A stretch of DNA of 64,000 nt, taken from the NCBI RefSeq assembly GCF_001693755.1, contig NZ_LYST01000044.1, positions 43,147-107,146 on the forward strand, in the 5' to 3' direction. Within the stretch, counting starts at the first letter, position 1. The number at the start of each line of letters is the position of its first letter. This DNA comes from Gilliamella sp. wkB171 (GTDB taxonomy: Bacteria > Pseudomonadota > Gammaproteobacteria > Enterobacterales > Orbaceae). The translations under genes were made by a program, and so were the position numbers. A model generated the notes under the pieces. The model had not been told where the DNA came from. It searched no databases and saw nothing but the letters and a program-made list of their open reading frames with translations. Positions 1 to 8,271 of this stretch are shown in pieces.

Positions 1-1602
1 TAATGCTCTAACCATCATCACGTTTTTAGACATCCCTAAACCAATTCTTAAACGAAGTGGTCCTGCGTAATTTGGAGGGGAATTCTTAGGTTGCCATATT
101 TGGCTACCGCTGGTACGAACAATAGGCGCATCATTGAGCAAGGTAGCCATAGTCAATCCCTGTTCTAATGTAGCTGTATAAATAAAGGGTTTGATGTTTG
201 AACCTAATTGACGTAGCGCTTGTGTTGCCCGATTAAATTTACTTAAATTATAATCATAACCACCTACAATTGCTTTTATAGCACCATTATCAGAATCTAA
301 TGAGACTAGTGCCGCATTTACCGCAGGAATTTGTGCTAAATCCCAATTGTCACCTGATTTTTTCACCCAAATTAATTGACCTGGTTTTAGTGTATCAGAT
401 ACTTTTTTGGGAAACGCACCTTGTTGGTTATCACTAATAAATGGACGAGCCCACTTCATACCAGCAAATAATATTTTAATATCACTTTTATCGGATAAAA
501 CAACTTTGGCTTCGGTATCGGAAGATTGCATAACAACCCCTGGACACATTTGGTTGTAACAAATATATTTATCTAACGCTTGCTGAATTTGTTCTGCATT
601 CAACGGTGGTTCGTTACTTTTCCACAATATTTTTTCAGCACCACGATAACCATGTCTTATATCGTAATCAATAATATTTTTTTGGACGGCCTCAGTTGCT
701 GCTATTTGGTCTGTTTTGGAAATAGTTGTATAGACTTTATAACCATCAGTATAAGCATTTTCACCAAATTTATCATACATAAATTGTCGTGCCATTTCAG
801 CAACATAAGGGGCTGAAAATTCTATCTGTGGTGAATGATAACTCACGCTTAATGGTTTTTTTATCGCTTCATCAAATTGAGCTTGGGTAATATAGGATTG
901 ATCAAGCATACGACCTAAAACCCAATTACGCCTTGTCAAAGCGCGATCAGGATGAGATATTGGATTAAAAGCCGAAGGTGCATTAGGTAAACCGGCTAAT
1001 AATGCAGCTTCATCGATAGTTAACTGATCAGGGGTTTTACCAAAAAAGGTATAAGCAGCAGCAGCAACGCCATAAGCTCGCGAGCCAAAGTTAATCATAT
1101 TAAGATAGAGCGCCATGATCTCTTCTTTGGATAACTCTTTTTCCATACGAATCGCTAAAATCATCTCTTTTACTTTACGTGAGATACTTTTTTCTGGCGT
1201 TAAAAAAAAGTTTTTTGCCACTTGTTGAGTGATAGTACTACCACCTTGTGAAAAGCCTTTCTGTTTCACGCCAATATACATTGCTCTGACAATACCAATA
1301 GGATCGATACCAAAATGTTCATTAAAACGAGCATCTTCGGTGGCAATCACAGCATTAACCACAATTGGCGGAATTTCATCATACTTCAATGGAGTGCGTC
1401 GACGTTCACCAAAAATAGCAATCAATTCACCATCTTTACTTAATACTTGCATTGGTGTTTGTAAGCGCACATCTTTCAATGTCGCAACATCGGGTAAATC
1501 CTTTGAATAATAGGCATATCCAGCGATCCCAATAATTAAACCACAAAGAAAGCAGCCGATTAAAAGTTTTAGAATAAATTTCAACACTCTAATTAATATC
1601 AC
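1..1602 (-). CDS. mrcA: Penicillin-binding protein 1A (partial, C-terminus outside window)
   Basis: Bifunctional inner-membrane peptidoglycan synthase that polymerises lipid II (glycosyltransferase) and cross-links stem peptides (transpeptidase). Seen: an N-terminal membrane anchor (about residues 7-31), the GT51 motif ATEDARFNEHFG with catalytic Glu near residue 89, the GGSTITQQ motif, and the transpeptidase serine in GSNIKPF near residue 466. The rest of the transpeptidase domain, including the KTG motif, lies beyond position 1. The start is taken as GTG at 1602 because AGGA lies about 7 nt upstream; a GTG at 1587 is in frame and would give an N-terminus closer in length to E. coli. In E. 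coli mrcA is divergent from hofM; here both are on the same strand, separated by other genes. Identification is firm; the start is not. Confidence 0.95.
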   Translation of the reverse strand, partial: MILIRVLKFILKLLIGCFLCGLIIGIAGYAYYSKDLPDVATLKDVRLQTPMQVLSKDGELIAIFGERRRTPLKYDEIPPIVVNAVIATEDARFNEHFGIDPIGIVRAMYIGVKQKGFSQGGSTITQQVAKNFFLTPEKSISRKVKEMILAIRMEKELSKEEIMALYLNMINFGSRAYGVAAAAYTFFGKTPDQLTIDEAALLAGLPNAPSAFNPISHPDRALTRRNWVLGRMLDQSYITQAQFDEAIKKPLSVSYHSPQIEFSAPYVAEMARQFMYDKFGENAYTDGYKVYTTISKTDQIAATEAVQKNIIDYDIRHGYRGAEKILWKSNEPPLNAEQIQQALDKYICYNQMCPGVVMQSSDTEAKVVLSDKSDIKILFAGMKWARPFISDNQQGAFPKKVSDTLKPGQLIWVKKSGDNWDLAQIPAVNAALVSLDSDNGAIKAIVGGYDYNLSKFNRATQALRQLGSNIKPFIYTATLEQGLTMATLLNDAPIVRTSGSQIWQPKNSPPNYAGPLRLRIGLGMSKNVMMVRAL

Positions 1603-1855
1603 AAATTATTCCTAATTTAATTTTTAAATAAAATATGGGCAACAAATGCTATATTTGTTACCCAAAAATGTTTTAATTCATATAGTTGTGAATAAATATA
1701 TCATTAATTTAGTAATCCAGCGCTTATGGTAATTACACGCTTATATGATAAAAATAACATAATTATGGATATTATCTCCCATATTAAGCTTAATTTTAAG
1801 CAATTTTTAACAACACCATGTAATAATTCTGTTTTATCAAGATCGAGGCATTAAT

Positions 1856-2263
1856 ATGTGGAGCACAAAACTCACTAATTCTTATCAACAAATTGCTATT
1901 TTTTCAATTTTTTATTTGATTTTAGTCATATTGTGTTTATTACAACTTGCTCATACCACATTAAATAGTTATACCTTTATTGTGGCATTAATCTTGGTTA
2001 TCGAATGGTTTCGAGCGCTACACTATTGCAAAACAATAAAAGGAGAATTTGCTTTATTTCACCATATCAACCAGATATATTGGCATAAACAACGTTGGTA
2101 TTTATTACGCAAACCTTTATTGCTTCGCTATATGATAATTCTTAATTTACAATCACGTCATAATGGTAAACGTTGCACACTTTTATTGATGACAGATCAT
2201 ACAATACCTAACGATTGGCGAACGCTACGTTATTATTTGTTTCAAATTGAATTGATTGATTAA
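1856..2263 (+). CDS. CptA/YgfX family inner-membrane protein
   Basis: Small membrane protein of 135 aa with two hydrophobic helices (about residues 12-33 and 36-52) and a basic C-terminal domain that ends with the pattern DWRTLRYYLFQ, typical of the YgfX (CptA) family. In E. coli ygfX lies with sdhE (ygfY), the flavinylation factor, and has been described as a toxin-like partner affecting cell shape. No sdhE is next to it here: 250 non-coding bases precede it and tusA follows on the other strand. Family assignment rests on length, topology and the C-terminal motif; the function is inferred. Confidence 0.6.
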   Translation: MWSTKLTNSYQQIAIFSIFYLILVILCLLQLAHTTLNSYTFIVALILVIEWFRALHYCKTIKGEFALFHHINQIYWHKQRWYLLRKPLLLRYMIILNLQSRHNGKRCTLLLMTDHTIPNDWRTLRYYLFQIELID

Positions 2264-2296
2264 TATGAATCGTTTTCATTAAATTGTTAACAGATA

Positions 2297-2533
2297 TTAA
2301 TGCGATTTTCTTATCCAATAGTGATAAGGTTCCGATTCTATTTGAGATGCTATTAGCTCATGATCCATATGCCTACAAAAACTTGGCACATCACGCGTTG
2401 TGGCAAAATCATCTGCTACAATATGAAGAACTTGACCTATCTCAAGTTCTCTAATCGTTTTTCGAATTAACATAATAGGCTCAGGACATCGTAACCCTAA
2501 CGTATTAAGTTCTTTATCAAAATTAAGATTCAT
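2297..2533 (-). CDS. tusA: Sulfurtransferase TusA
   Basis: Small sulfur carrier (78 aa, about the usual size of 80) that accepts persulfide sulfur from IscS and passes it to the TusBCD/TusE relay for 2-thiouridine synthesis at the tRNA wobble base; it also serves other sulfur pathways. Seen: the hallmark motif LRCPEPIM with the active cysteine at residue 16, and the [13 protein letters not shown] segment conserved in the family. It sits 17 nt downstream of yigL on the same strand. TusE, another relay component, is encoded at 41617-41946. Confidence 0.95.
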   Translation of the reverse strand: MNLNFDKELNTLGLRCPEPIMLIRKTIRELEIGQVLHIVADDFATTRDVPSFCRHMDHELIASQIESEPYHYWIRKSH

Positions 2534-2550
2534 AAAATTATTCAGATTTG

Positions 2551-3357
2551 TTAAAGAAATAAATGACTCAGATAATGAGGAACAGCGTCATCAACATTTG
2601 ATCCAATGACTTCTAAGTTAGGTAATCGCTGCTTTAAATCTGCGCTAGCATTTTCCATGATACAACCTTTACCCGCCAAAGATAACATCTCAACATCATT
2701 CATGCCATCACCAAATGCGATACTATCTTTTAATTCGAGTCCCAATTTTTCAACAACTTTTTTAAGTGCACTACCTTTTGACACATTTTCCGCCATAACT
2801 TCAAGACAGTTTAATGACGAAAATGTGATACTTACTTTATCGCCATATTTTGCATCAAGTCTTTCTTTGATTTTTACTAAATGTGGGTGAAATTCATCGC
2901 CACTTGTTGTGTAGTAGATCTTAGCGATATCATCAGTTGCAAAATCAAGCGGATTAAAAAACTGATAAGTAAAATCAGTATCACGAAAAAAGCTTAGAGA
3001 ATAAGTATCTTCTTTATTGATAAGCCAATTATCGCCACGATACACATGGGTATAAACTAGTGGATCATCAATACATTCTTTAGCAAGTTCACTGGCTAAG
3101 TGTGGTTTAATACTTTGACTAAAAACTAAATTACCCGCACTGTCATGTACCCGAGCACCATTAGATGTAATCATAAAAGCATCAATTTCCATATTTTCAC
3201 GCATTTGCGCGACATCAATATGATGGCGCCCAGTCGCAAACACAAAATGAATATCTTTTTGGCGTAAAGCTTGAAGCACTTGTTTTGTATAAGGTGATAA
3301 GCTATGCTCAGGCGTTAATAAAGTACCATCTAGATCAGAAGCAACAACACGAAACAT
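2551..3357 (-). CDS. yigL: HAD-superfamily sugar/pyridoxal phosphatase YigL
   Basis: Cof-type haloacid-dehalogenase phosphatase of 268 aa. In E. coli YigL dephosphorylates sugar phosphates and pyridoxal phosphate in the cytoplasm. Seen: motif [10 protein letters not shown] with the nucleophile and acid Asp at residues 8 and 10, motif [10 protein letters not shown], a Lys in VSKGSALK, and motif [14 protein letters not shown]; the C-terminus VDDAVPHYL matches YigL rather than YidA or YbhA. The reading frame stays open 31 codons further upstream, but the ATG at 3357 is preceded by AGAG at a proper distance and gives the family N-terminus MFRVVASD, so it is chosen. Followed by tusA. Confidence 0.9.
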   Translation of the reverse strand: MFRVVASDLDGTLLTPEHSLSPYTKQVLQALRQKDIHFVFATGRHHIDVAQMRENMEIDAFMITSNGARVHDSAGNLVFSQSIKPHLASELAKECIDDPLVYTHVYRGDNWLINKEDTYSLSFFRDTDFTYQFFNPLDFATDDIAKIYYTTSGDEFHPHLVKIKERLDAKYGDKVSITFSSLNCLEVMAENVSKGSALKKVVEKLGLELKDSIAFGDGMNDVEMLSLAGKGCIMENASADLKQRLPNLEVIGSNVDDAVPHYLSHLFL

Positions 3358-3485
3358 AATATTCTCTATAGTGATAATAAGTTGTAATGATGATAAATAG
3401 AAAGCTTTATAATTTGAAAATGATAAATTATAAGCTAAGTAAACCATCAAAAATAAGACCTTGTATAATACAACGCTGTTCTCAT

Positions 3486-4814
3486 TTACTCAACTAATTG
3501 TGGGGTTATAAAAATAACTAATTCTCTTTTCTGTTGTTTTTTACCTTTATATTTAAATAAGTTACCGACCAAAGGAATATCACTAACACCGGGCACATCA
3601 CGTTTGGTTTTATCATTTAACTGTTGAAAAATCCCCCCTAGTACAACAGTCTCACCACTTTTAACCATAACTTGTGTTTTAATTTCTTGCGTATCAATCG
3701 CTAATGCTTCCCCACCATCACGGCGTTTAATAGAACGACCGGTAGTGTTTTGTGTAATATACAAGTCTAAAATCATTTTTTTATCATCAAGTATTTTAGG
3801 TGTGACTTCTAAGCCTAAAACCGCCTGTTTAAATTCAATTGTCGTTGCGCCATTGTTACCACTTGATACTTCGTAAGGCACATCTGTTCCTTGTTTAATC
3901 GACGCCGTATTTTGATTGGCAGTTAATAAATTAGGGCTAGCAATAATTTCAAGTTGATTTTCCGATTCTAATGCTGATAGTTCTAAATTAAGTAAACTAC
4001 CAGAACGTTTTGCTAAGTTGAATCCTAAAGTTGAAGTTGAATTAACCACACCAAGCCCAACATCAAACTTGTCTAGTAATTGTGAGGATCCTCCCGCATA
4101 TCCCCATTTAATACCAAGCTCATCCATACTTTCATCACTCATTGTGACAATATGTGCTGATATGTGTACTTGTGGCATTGGTTTATCAATAACTTCAACC
4201 AGTTTTTTAATCAGATAAAATTGCTTTGAAATGTCGGTGATGACTAATGAGTTTGTCCGTTTATCCATCACAACACTACCTCGTTCCGATAATAAGCCTT
4301 GCTGCTTAATGGCATCGATTAACGTAGTCAAATCGGCATGGTTAACAGCAATAGAAAGTGTCTTTAATGCTTGTGTTTGCTCTTGTTGTTTCATCTCAGC
4401 TTGCTGTTTTTGTAATAACAGTTCAGGATCGTCAGCTTTGGAAATGAATAAAATATTATCCTCTATTTTTGCCTGTAAATTTGCTGATCGAAGAGCGATA
4501 TCTAAAGCTTTTTGCCAATCCACATCACGTAATTTAATAGTTTGCTTCACAGACAGATCATCAGCCATAACTAAATTTAATCCTTTACTGTCAGCCAAAG
4601 CCTGTAAAATGATAGCAATATCGGTTTGATAAAAATTGATTGAAACCTTGTTTGAGATACTCAAATCAGGTGTTCGATAAGCCGTGATTTGGTTGGCATC
4701 AATCTTGGTAGTCACTACTATCATTATCAACAGACCCAGACTAACAACCTTCAATTTTAATTTCAATTCATTTAGGAGTTGATAAAAAAAACACATCATT
4801 TGTTTACTGTTCAT
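3486..4814 (-). CDS. hofQ: HofQ/ComE-type secretin for DNA uptake
   Basis: Outer-membrane secretin (442 aa) homologous to E. coli HofQ and Haemophilus ComE, which form the pore through which transforming or nutrient DNA passes. Seen: a hydrophobic signal or anchor at residues 22-38, an N-terminal STN/N0 domain (about 58-108), an N1-like domain with the motif TNSLVITD, and a C-terminal secretin domain with ASIKQGTDVPYEV, VVLGGIFQ and the typical ending VPLVGNLFKYKG-like block followed by ELVIFITPQLVE. It overlaps the upstream hofP-like gene by 11 nt and is last in the hof operon. The long N-terminus may mean a later start. Confidence 0.88.
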   Translation of the reverse strand: MNSKQMMCFFYQLLNELKLKLKVVSLGLLIMIVVTTKIDANQITAYRTPDLSISNKVSINFYQTDIAIILQALADSKGLNLVMADDLSVKQTIKLRDVDWQKALDIALRSANLQAKIEDNILFISKADDPELLLQKQQAEMKQQEQTQALKTLSIAVNHADLTTLIDAIKQQGLLSERGSVVMDKRTNSLVITDISKQFYLIKKLVEVIDKPMPQVHISAHIVTMSDESMDELGIKWGYAGGSSQLLDKFDVGLGVVNSTSTLGFNLAKRSGSLLNLELSALESENQLEIIASPNLLTANQNTASIKQGTDVPYEVSSGNNGATTIEFKQAVLGLEVTPKILDDKKMILDLYITQNTTGRSIKRRDGGEALAIDTQEIKTQVMVKSGETVVLGGIFQQLNDKTKRDVPGVSDIPLVGNLFKYKGKKQQKRELVIFITPQLVE

Positions 4815-5175
4815 TTAATTGCATCATCCATTGCACTGTGTCATGACAATAGTTCGTAAGATTTGCTTGCCAGATAATTTGATCATTTTGCAAAGATTGT
4901 ATAAACCAAGGAAATAACACATGTGGCACAATATCATCGGTAATTGATAACCACTGATTTTCAGAATAAAGCCAAATTTGATGATACGAATTATTCGCCT
5001 GAGCTATTATCCCTTTAAATTGCCAGACTTTGATCTGCTTAAGTAAACTCTCTTGTTGTTCACTACACGCCATTTGTTGAGATGGTAAAAAAGGATCACG
5101 ATTTACTCCATCATCGCCGCGAGAAAAGGAACTTATTAATAACAAAAATTGTGCTATGAAAAAGTTAATTTTCAC
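4804..5175 (-). CDS. HofP-like periplasmic protein (PilP role)
   Basis: 123-aa protein with an N-terminal signal sequence (residues 1-18, ending near SSFSRGDD) and a short region NRDPFLPS, which resembles the pro-rich RDPF segment of PilP/HofP proteins. The position between the HofO-like gene and the secretin hofQ matches hofP in E. coli. PilP-type proteins couple the inner-membrane PilN/PilO pair to the secretin. Sequence conservation is low, so the call depends on gene order plus the RDPF motif. It overlaps hofQ by 11 nt and the upstream gene by 4 nt. Confidence 0.6.
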   Translation of the reverse strand: MKINFFIAQFLLLISSFSRGDDGVNRDPFLPSQQMACSEQQESLLKQIKVWQFKGIIAQANNSYHQIWLYSENQWLSITDDIVPHVLFPWFIQSLQNDQIIWQANLTNYCHDTVQWMMQLNEQ

Positions 5176-5645
5176 TCAATCCCCTTTTTGAATAATAATG
5201 TAAAAATAATTTGAAGATACGTTTCTTGATTGGTTATAGTTAAACTTTCAAAATCCAAATAAAAATAATCATTATTGAGTTCGGATAGAAAGTGAATAAA
5301 ATTACTAAAATTACCTTTAAGTCCAACTTCCCACCTATAACCCGTATCAGTTTGATGATATTTAAACATGTTTAATACTAATTGATTTTTCTCGATAAAA
5401 TATGCAAGTTGATTTTGATTAATCACGCGCAATGCATGTTGTTTTCCTGCTTGATAACGCGCAATTTTTAATTTTGATAACTCGATTTGTTGCAACTGTT
5501 CTTGGTATAACGTTCGCTGTTGTATTAACTCATTTCTAATATCCTCAATTAAAACTAAATAACCTATTAAAAACGCAATAATGGGAAATAAAATGCAAAT
5601 TAAATACTGTTGCCAAAGTGGTCTATAAAAAAAATCATTATTCAT
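5172..5645 (-). CDS. HofO-like inner-membrane protein (PilO role)
   Basis: 157-aa bitopic protein: one transmembrane helix at about residues 13-32, then a coiled-coil-like stretch (35-75) rich in Gln and Leu, and a small C-terminal domain with SNFIHFLSELNN, matching the PilO/HofO layout. It overlaps the HofM-HofN fusion gene by 8 nt and the HofP-like gene by 4 nt, so translation is probably coupled. Its role is inferred from topology and order: a PilO-type partner of the PilN-like part of the upstream protein. Confidence 0.6.
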   Translation of the reverse strand: MNNDFFYRPLWQQYLICILFPIIAFLIGYLVLIEDIRNELIQQRTLYQEQLQQIELSKLKIARYQAGKQHALRVINQNQLAYFIEKNQLVLNMFKYHQTDTGYRWEVGLKGNFSNFIHFLSELNNDYFYLDFESLTITNQETYLQIIFTLLFKKGIE

Positions 5646-6585
5646 GTAGCGTTAAATCCATATCAAACAATAAACTTTGATTATCACTACTGATCGTTTT
5701 AATGTGTCCTTGCTCAATAAGGTCTTGCTGTAATAAATTTAAATTAAAGTCTGTAATATCTTTATAGTTGAAGCTATGTCCTAATAAACTCACTTTATTG
5801 GTGGTATAAGTAAACGAAGTCAACCAAATATTTTGTGGTAAAAGTTGTGAAACCAATAATAATGACCATTTGATTTGCTGTTGACTTGGTGAAGAATCGG
5901 GCTTATAAGTTGAAAGTTGATAAGCTAAGTTTTGTTTAATTATTTGTTGCTTAGAACTTTGTGTTAAATAATAATCTAATTCATTGCGAACTTGTAGCCA
6001 CCAATAACAAAATAGGCAGCTTAAAATTCCAATTAAACTTAATGTAGTCATTGTTAAATAGAGTTTATGCGATTTATGTTTTGCTTGTCTCCAAGGTAAA
6101 AAATTGAATTTATACTGTTTGAAAACATAACCGATAAAACTCAACCGACAATGATATTTTTTAAATAGCTCAATCCATTGATTCACATATTTACGATCAC
6201 AAATCGCAACCATTAATTGTTTTTGTGATTTAGCCAAATAAACAAAATCAAAAAACGAGTGACTTGCTGGTAATTCAAATAGTTTATAGATAGAAGCTTC
6301 AATATATAAAAGTATTTCATTTGAATTTAACTTAACTTGGGGAATCTCAAGTTTAGTTGATTGAATATAATCTTCATGCAAATTTAATTCAAAAGACGTA
6401 AGTGTAGGTAACTTTTCTTGTAATGCACTGAGCAATATGTCAATATCAACAAAGTTCTGATAAGGATATTCCATTAAATCTTCAGGCAATGAAGCTGTTA
6501 ATCGATCCCGGTTGTTTACTACTTTATACCGTATGATTGATGGCTCAATAAACATAACCACTCGATATTTATTTATGATCTTCAT
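5638..6585 (-). CDS. HofM-HofN fusion protein (PilM-like / PilN-like)
   Basis: A single 315-aa product joins two genes that are separate in E. coli. The first ~160 residues are cytoplasmic and resemble the N-terminal half of HofM (PilM-like actin fold, here without an obvious ATP-binding set). At residues 161-168 the segment FNFLPWRQ begins; this is the usual N-terminus of HofN/PilN. It is followed by a basic stretch, one transmembrane helix (about 176-199) and a periplasmic coiled coil and domain containing NIWLTSFTY. The second half of HofM is missing. ATG at 6585 is preferred over the TTG one codon earlier. First gene of the hof operon, downstream of the tRNA promoter region but on the opposite strand. 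Confidence 0.65.
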   Translation of the reverse strand: MKIINKYRVVMFIEPSIIRYKVVNNRDRLTASLPEDLMEYPYQNFVDIDILLSALQEKLPTLTSFELNLHEDYIQSTKLEIPQVKLNSNEILLYIEASIYKLFELPASHSFFDFVYLAKSQKQLMVAICDRKYVNQWIELFKKYHCRLSFIGYVFKQYKFNFLPWRQAKHKSHKLYLTMTTLSLIGILSCLFCYWWLQVRNELDYYLTQSSKQQIIKQNLAYQLSTYKPDSSPSQQQIKWSLLLVSQLLPQNIWLTSFTYTTNKVSLLGHSFNYKDITDFNLNLLQQDLIEQGHIKTISSDNQSLLFDMDLTLHE

Positions 6586-6741
6586 CAATTAGCAATTCAT
6601 GTAATTTAATTTTCATGGCTCAATCATAAGCATCGTCGCCAAAATAAAAATCGCAAAAACGTGTTTTTGTGAAGTATCATCCAAAAAATGTTTAAATTTA
6701 AACCGAACAAGGTTATTTTTGCAGAAATATAAAAAAAAAGG

Positions 6742-6769
6742 TTGACTGAAATAAGACGTGCCTTATAAT
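6742..6769 (+). promoter_or_regulatory. Sigma-70 promoter of the tRNA Val-Val-Lys operon
   Basis: TTGACT at 6742-6747 and TATAAT at 6764-6769 with a 16-bp spacer, 17 bp before the first tRNA gene. This is close to consensus in both boxes, as expected for a stable RNA operon. No other promoter of this quality was seen before the three tRNAs. Confidence 0.8.
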
Positions 6770-6786
6770 GCACATCCACACGGTAA

Positions 6787-6862
6787 GGGTGATTAGCTCA
6801 GTTGGGAGAGCACCTCCCTTACAAGGAGGGGGTCACTGGTTCGAACCCGGTATCACCCACCA
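6787..6862 (+). tRNA. tRNA-Val (anticodon TAC)
   Basis: 76 nt including an encoded CCA. The acceptor arm GGGTGAT pairs with ATCACCC, the anticodon loop is CTTACAA, giving anticodon TAC, and the T-arm GGTTCGAACCC is intact. First of three tRNAs in one transcript. Confidence 0.97.
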
Positions 6863-6897
6863 ATCTTTACCGTGACGTTTTAGAAATAAAACCTTTG

Positions 6898-6973
6898 GGG
6901 TGATTAGCTCAGTTGGGAGAGCACCTCCCTTACAAGGAGGGGGTCACTGGTTCGAACCCGGTATCACCCACCA
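6898..6973 (+). tRNA. tRNA-Val (anticodon TAC), second copy
   Basis: Identical over its 76 nt to the copy 111 bp upstream, with encoded CCA. The spacers between the tRNAs differ, so only the mature part is conserved, as expected from concerted evolution or selection. Confidence 0.97.
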
Positions 6974-6993
6974 CTTTTAGCAGTTTTCTACAT

Positions 6994-7069
6994 GGGTTGT
7001 TAGCTCAGTCGGTAGAGCAGCGGACTTTTAATCCGTTTGTCGAGCGTTCGAATCGCTCACGACCCACCA
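6994..7069 (+). tRNA. tRNA-Lys (anticodon TTT)
   Basis: 76 nt with encoded CCA. Acceptor GGGTTGT pairs with ACGACCC with wobble, the anticodon loop CTTTTAA gives TTT, and the T-arm contains GTTCGAATC. Its last 15 bases plus four flanking bases recur 168 bp downstream (see the repeat at 7055-7241). Confidence 0.97.
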
Positions 7070-7241
7070 TTTTATCCAACTAAATCAAATCAAAAAAAAC
7101 AAACCTCATAAAAAAGTAACGCGATGAGAACGCCAGCGTTCGACAAATTTGTCTGGAACAAATTTGAACAACACGCAGTGTTGGCCCGAAGGGGTGAGGC
7201 ACACGATGTGCCGAATAATCATGCTCACGACCCACCATTTT
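7055..7241 (+). repeat. tRNA 3'-end repeat unit with serial hairpins
   Basis: The 19-bp sequence GCTCACGACCCACCATTTT occurs at 7055-7073 (end of tRNA-Lys) and again at 7223-7241, 168 bp later. Between the copies are four short perfect stems: GAACGC/GCGTTC (7128-7141), the palindrome GACAAATTTGTC (7142-7153), CAACAC/GTGTTG (7169-7183) and GGCACA/TGTGCC (7198-7212). The layout recalls the E. coli tyrT operon, where a 19-bp tRNA terminal sequence is repeated about every 178 bp (rtT RNA). The 65-codon reading frame that begins at 7149 inside the hairpins is not believed to be a gene. Confidence 0.7.
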
Positions 7242-7386
7242 CGTTACACTCAGTTAAATCAAAAAAACAATTTCATTTTCCTCCTCTTTATCTTCACCTC
7301 TAATTATTCTTTAAAATTATTAACCATTTCAAAAACTCTGCTGTAGAATATTTACCCATATTATCCAAAAAATATAAGGTAATATT

Positions 7387-8088
7387 ATGAAAAGAATTCT
7401 TGTAGCAGGATTAATAACATTGGCATTACTAACCGGTTGCGAGTCATCAACACGAACTAGTTTTTATAATGATCCGGACATTCTTTATAAAAAGGCAACA
7501 ACATTAAATGATGCTGATGCACAATTTGCTTTAGGTTGTAAATATTTTTGGGCAGATGATCCTAATTATAAACAGGATTATGTTGAGGCTAGAAAATGGT
7601 ATGAAGAAGCAGCCAAGCAAGGTAATGTACCTGCACTAAATAATTTAGGGATAATATATGCTCAAGGAAAAGGTGTAAAGCCTGATTACAAAAAGGCGAT
7701 TAAGTATTTTGAACAAGCTGCACAAAGTAATTTCCCTAATTCACAAAGATATTTAGGATACATTTATTGGCAAGGGCTAGGTGGTATTCCTAAGGACATA
7801 GATAAAGCTAAAATGTGGTTTGAAAAAGGAGCAAATCAAGGAGATGGTAAATCTATAGCCGGATTAGCTACAATTTATATACTCAATGATAAAAACTACC
7901 CTGCCGGATTAAAACTGCTCAAGGACGCGTTAAAAGACAATAAGCCAGAAGTACAGACATTAATGGGAGCATTATATTATAATGGCACAGCCGTTCCCAA
8001 AAATATAAACGAAGCTAGAAAGTATTTCGACTTAGCCTGTAAAAATGGATTTCAGAAAGGCTGTGAACTATTAAAAGATATAAAATAA
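7387..8088 (+). CDS. Sel1-repeat lipoprotein
   Basis: 233-aa secreted protein with a lipoprotein signal (lipobox LLTGC, Cys18) followed by about five Sel1-like (TPR-related) repeats from residue 38 to the end; recognisable repeat cores are EARKWYEEAAKQGN, KAIKYFEQAAQ, KAKMWFEKGANQGD and EARKYFDLACKNG. Such proteins are protein-interaction scaffolds in the envelope; the partner cannot be told from sequence. AAGGT lies 8 nt before ATG. A second Sel1 gene follows 180 bp later, in the same direction but with its own spacer hairpin. Confidence 0.85.
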   Translation: MKRILVAGLITLALLTGCESSTRTSFYNDPDILYKKATTLNDADAQFALGCKYFWADDPNYKQDYVEARKWYEEAAKQGNVPALNNLGIIYAQGKGVKPDYKKAIKYFEQAAQSNFPNSQRYLGYIYWQGLGGIPKDIDKAKMWFEKGANQGDGKSIAGLATIYILNDKNYPAGLKLLKDALKDNKPEVQTLMGALYYNGTAVPKNINEARKYFDLACKNGFQKGCELLKDIK

Positions 8089-8107
8089 CGGCTGATAATT
8101 ATATCAA

Positions 8108-8138
8108 AACAGCTAATGATTTTTCATCATTAGCTGTT
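8108..8138. terminator. Hairpin after the first Sel1 gene
   Basis: Perfect 13-bp stem AACAGCTAATGAT / ATCATTAGCTGTT with a 5-nt loop, 20 bp after the stop codon. There is no long T-run after it, so it may be a terminator or an mRNA 3'-end stabiliser. Confidence 0.55.
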
Positions 8139-8271
8139 GTATGCTAATTAACACTCAAAATATCTGATTACTTTACAATCAAATTGTTAAAGTAAATTCA
8201 ATCAATTACGCTATAATAAAAAATTAAATACGATAAAATAAACAAATTATTTATCTATTGTAGGAAGTTGT

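Noticed and set aside
580..1510. Plus-strand frames of 78 and 93 codons inside mrcA
   Set aside because: They are the antisense of the strongly conserved mrcA frame and have no family features.
7055..7241. A fourth tRNA gene at the 3' repeat
   Set aside because: Only the T-arm end and acceptor end (15 tRNA bases) are present; no D-arm or anticodon arm can be built.
7149..7346. 65-codon plus-strand frame just after the tRNA operon
   Set aside because: It starts inside the hairpin-rich repeat and its sequence follows the repeated tRNA end; no ribosome site. It is better explained by the repeat element.
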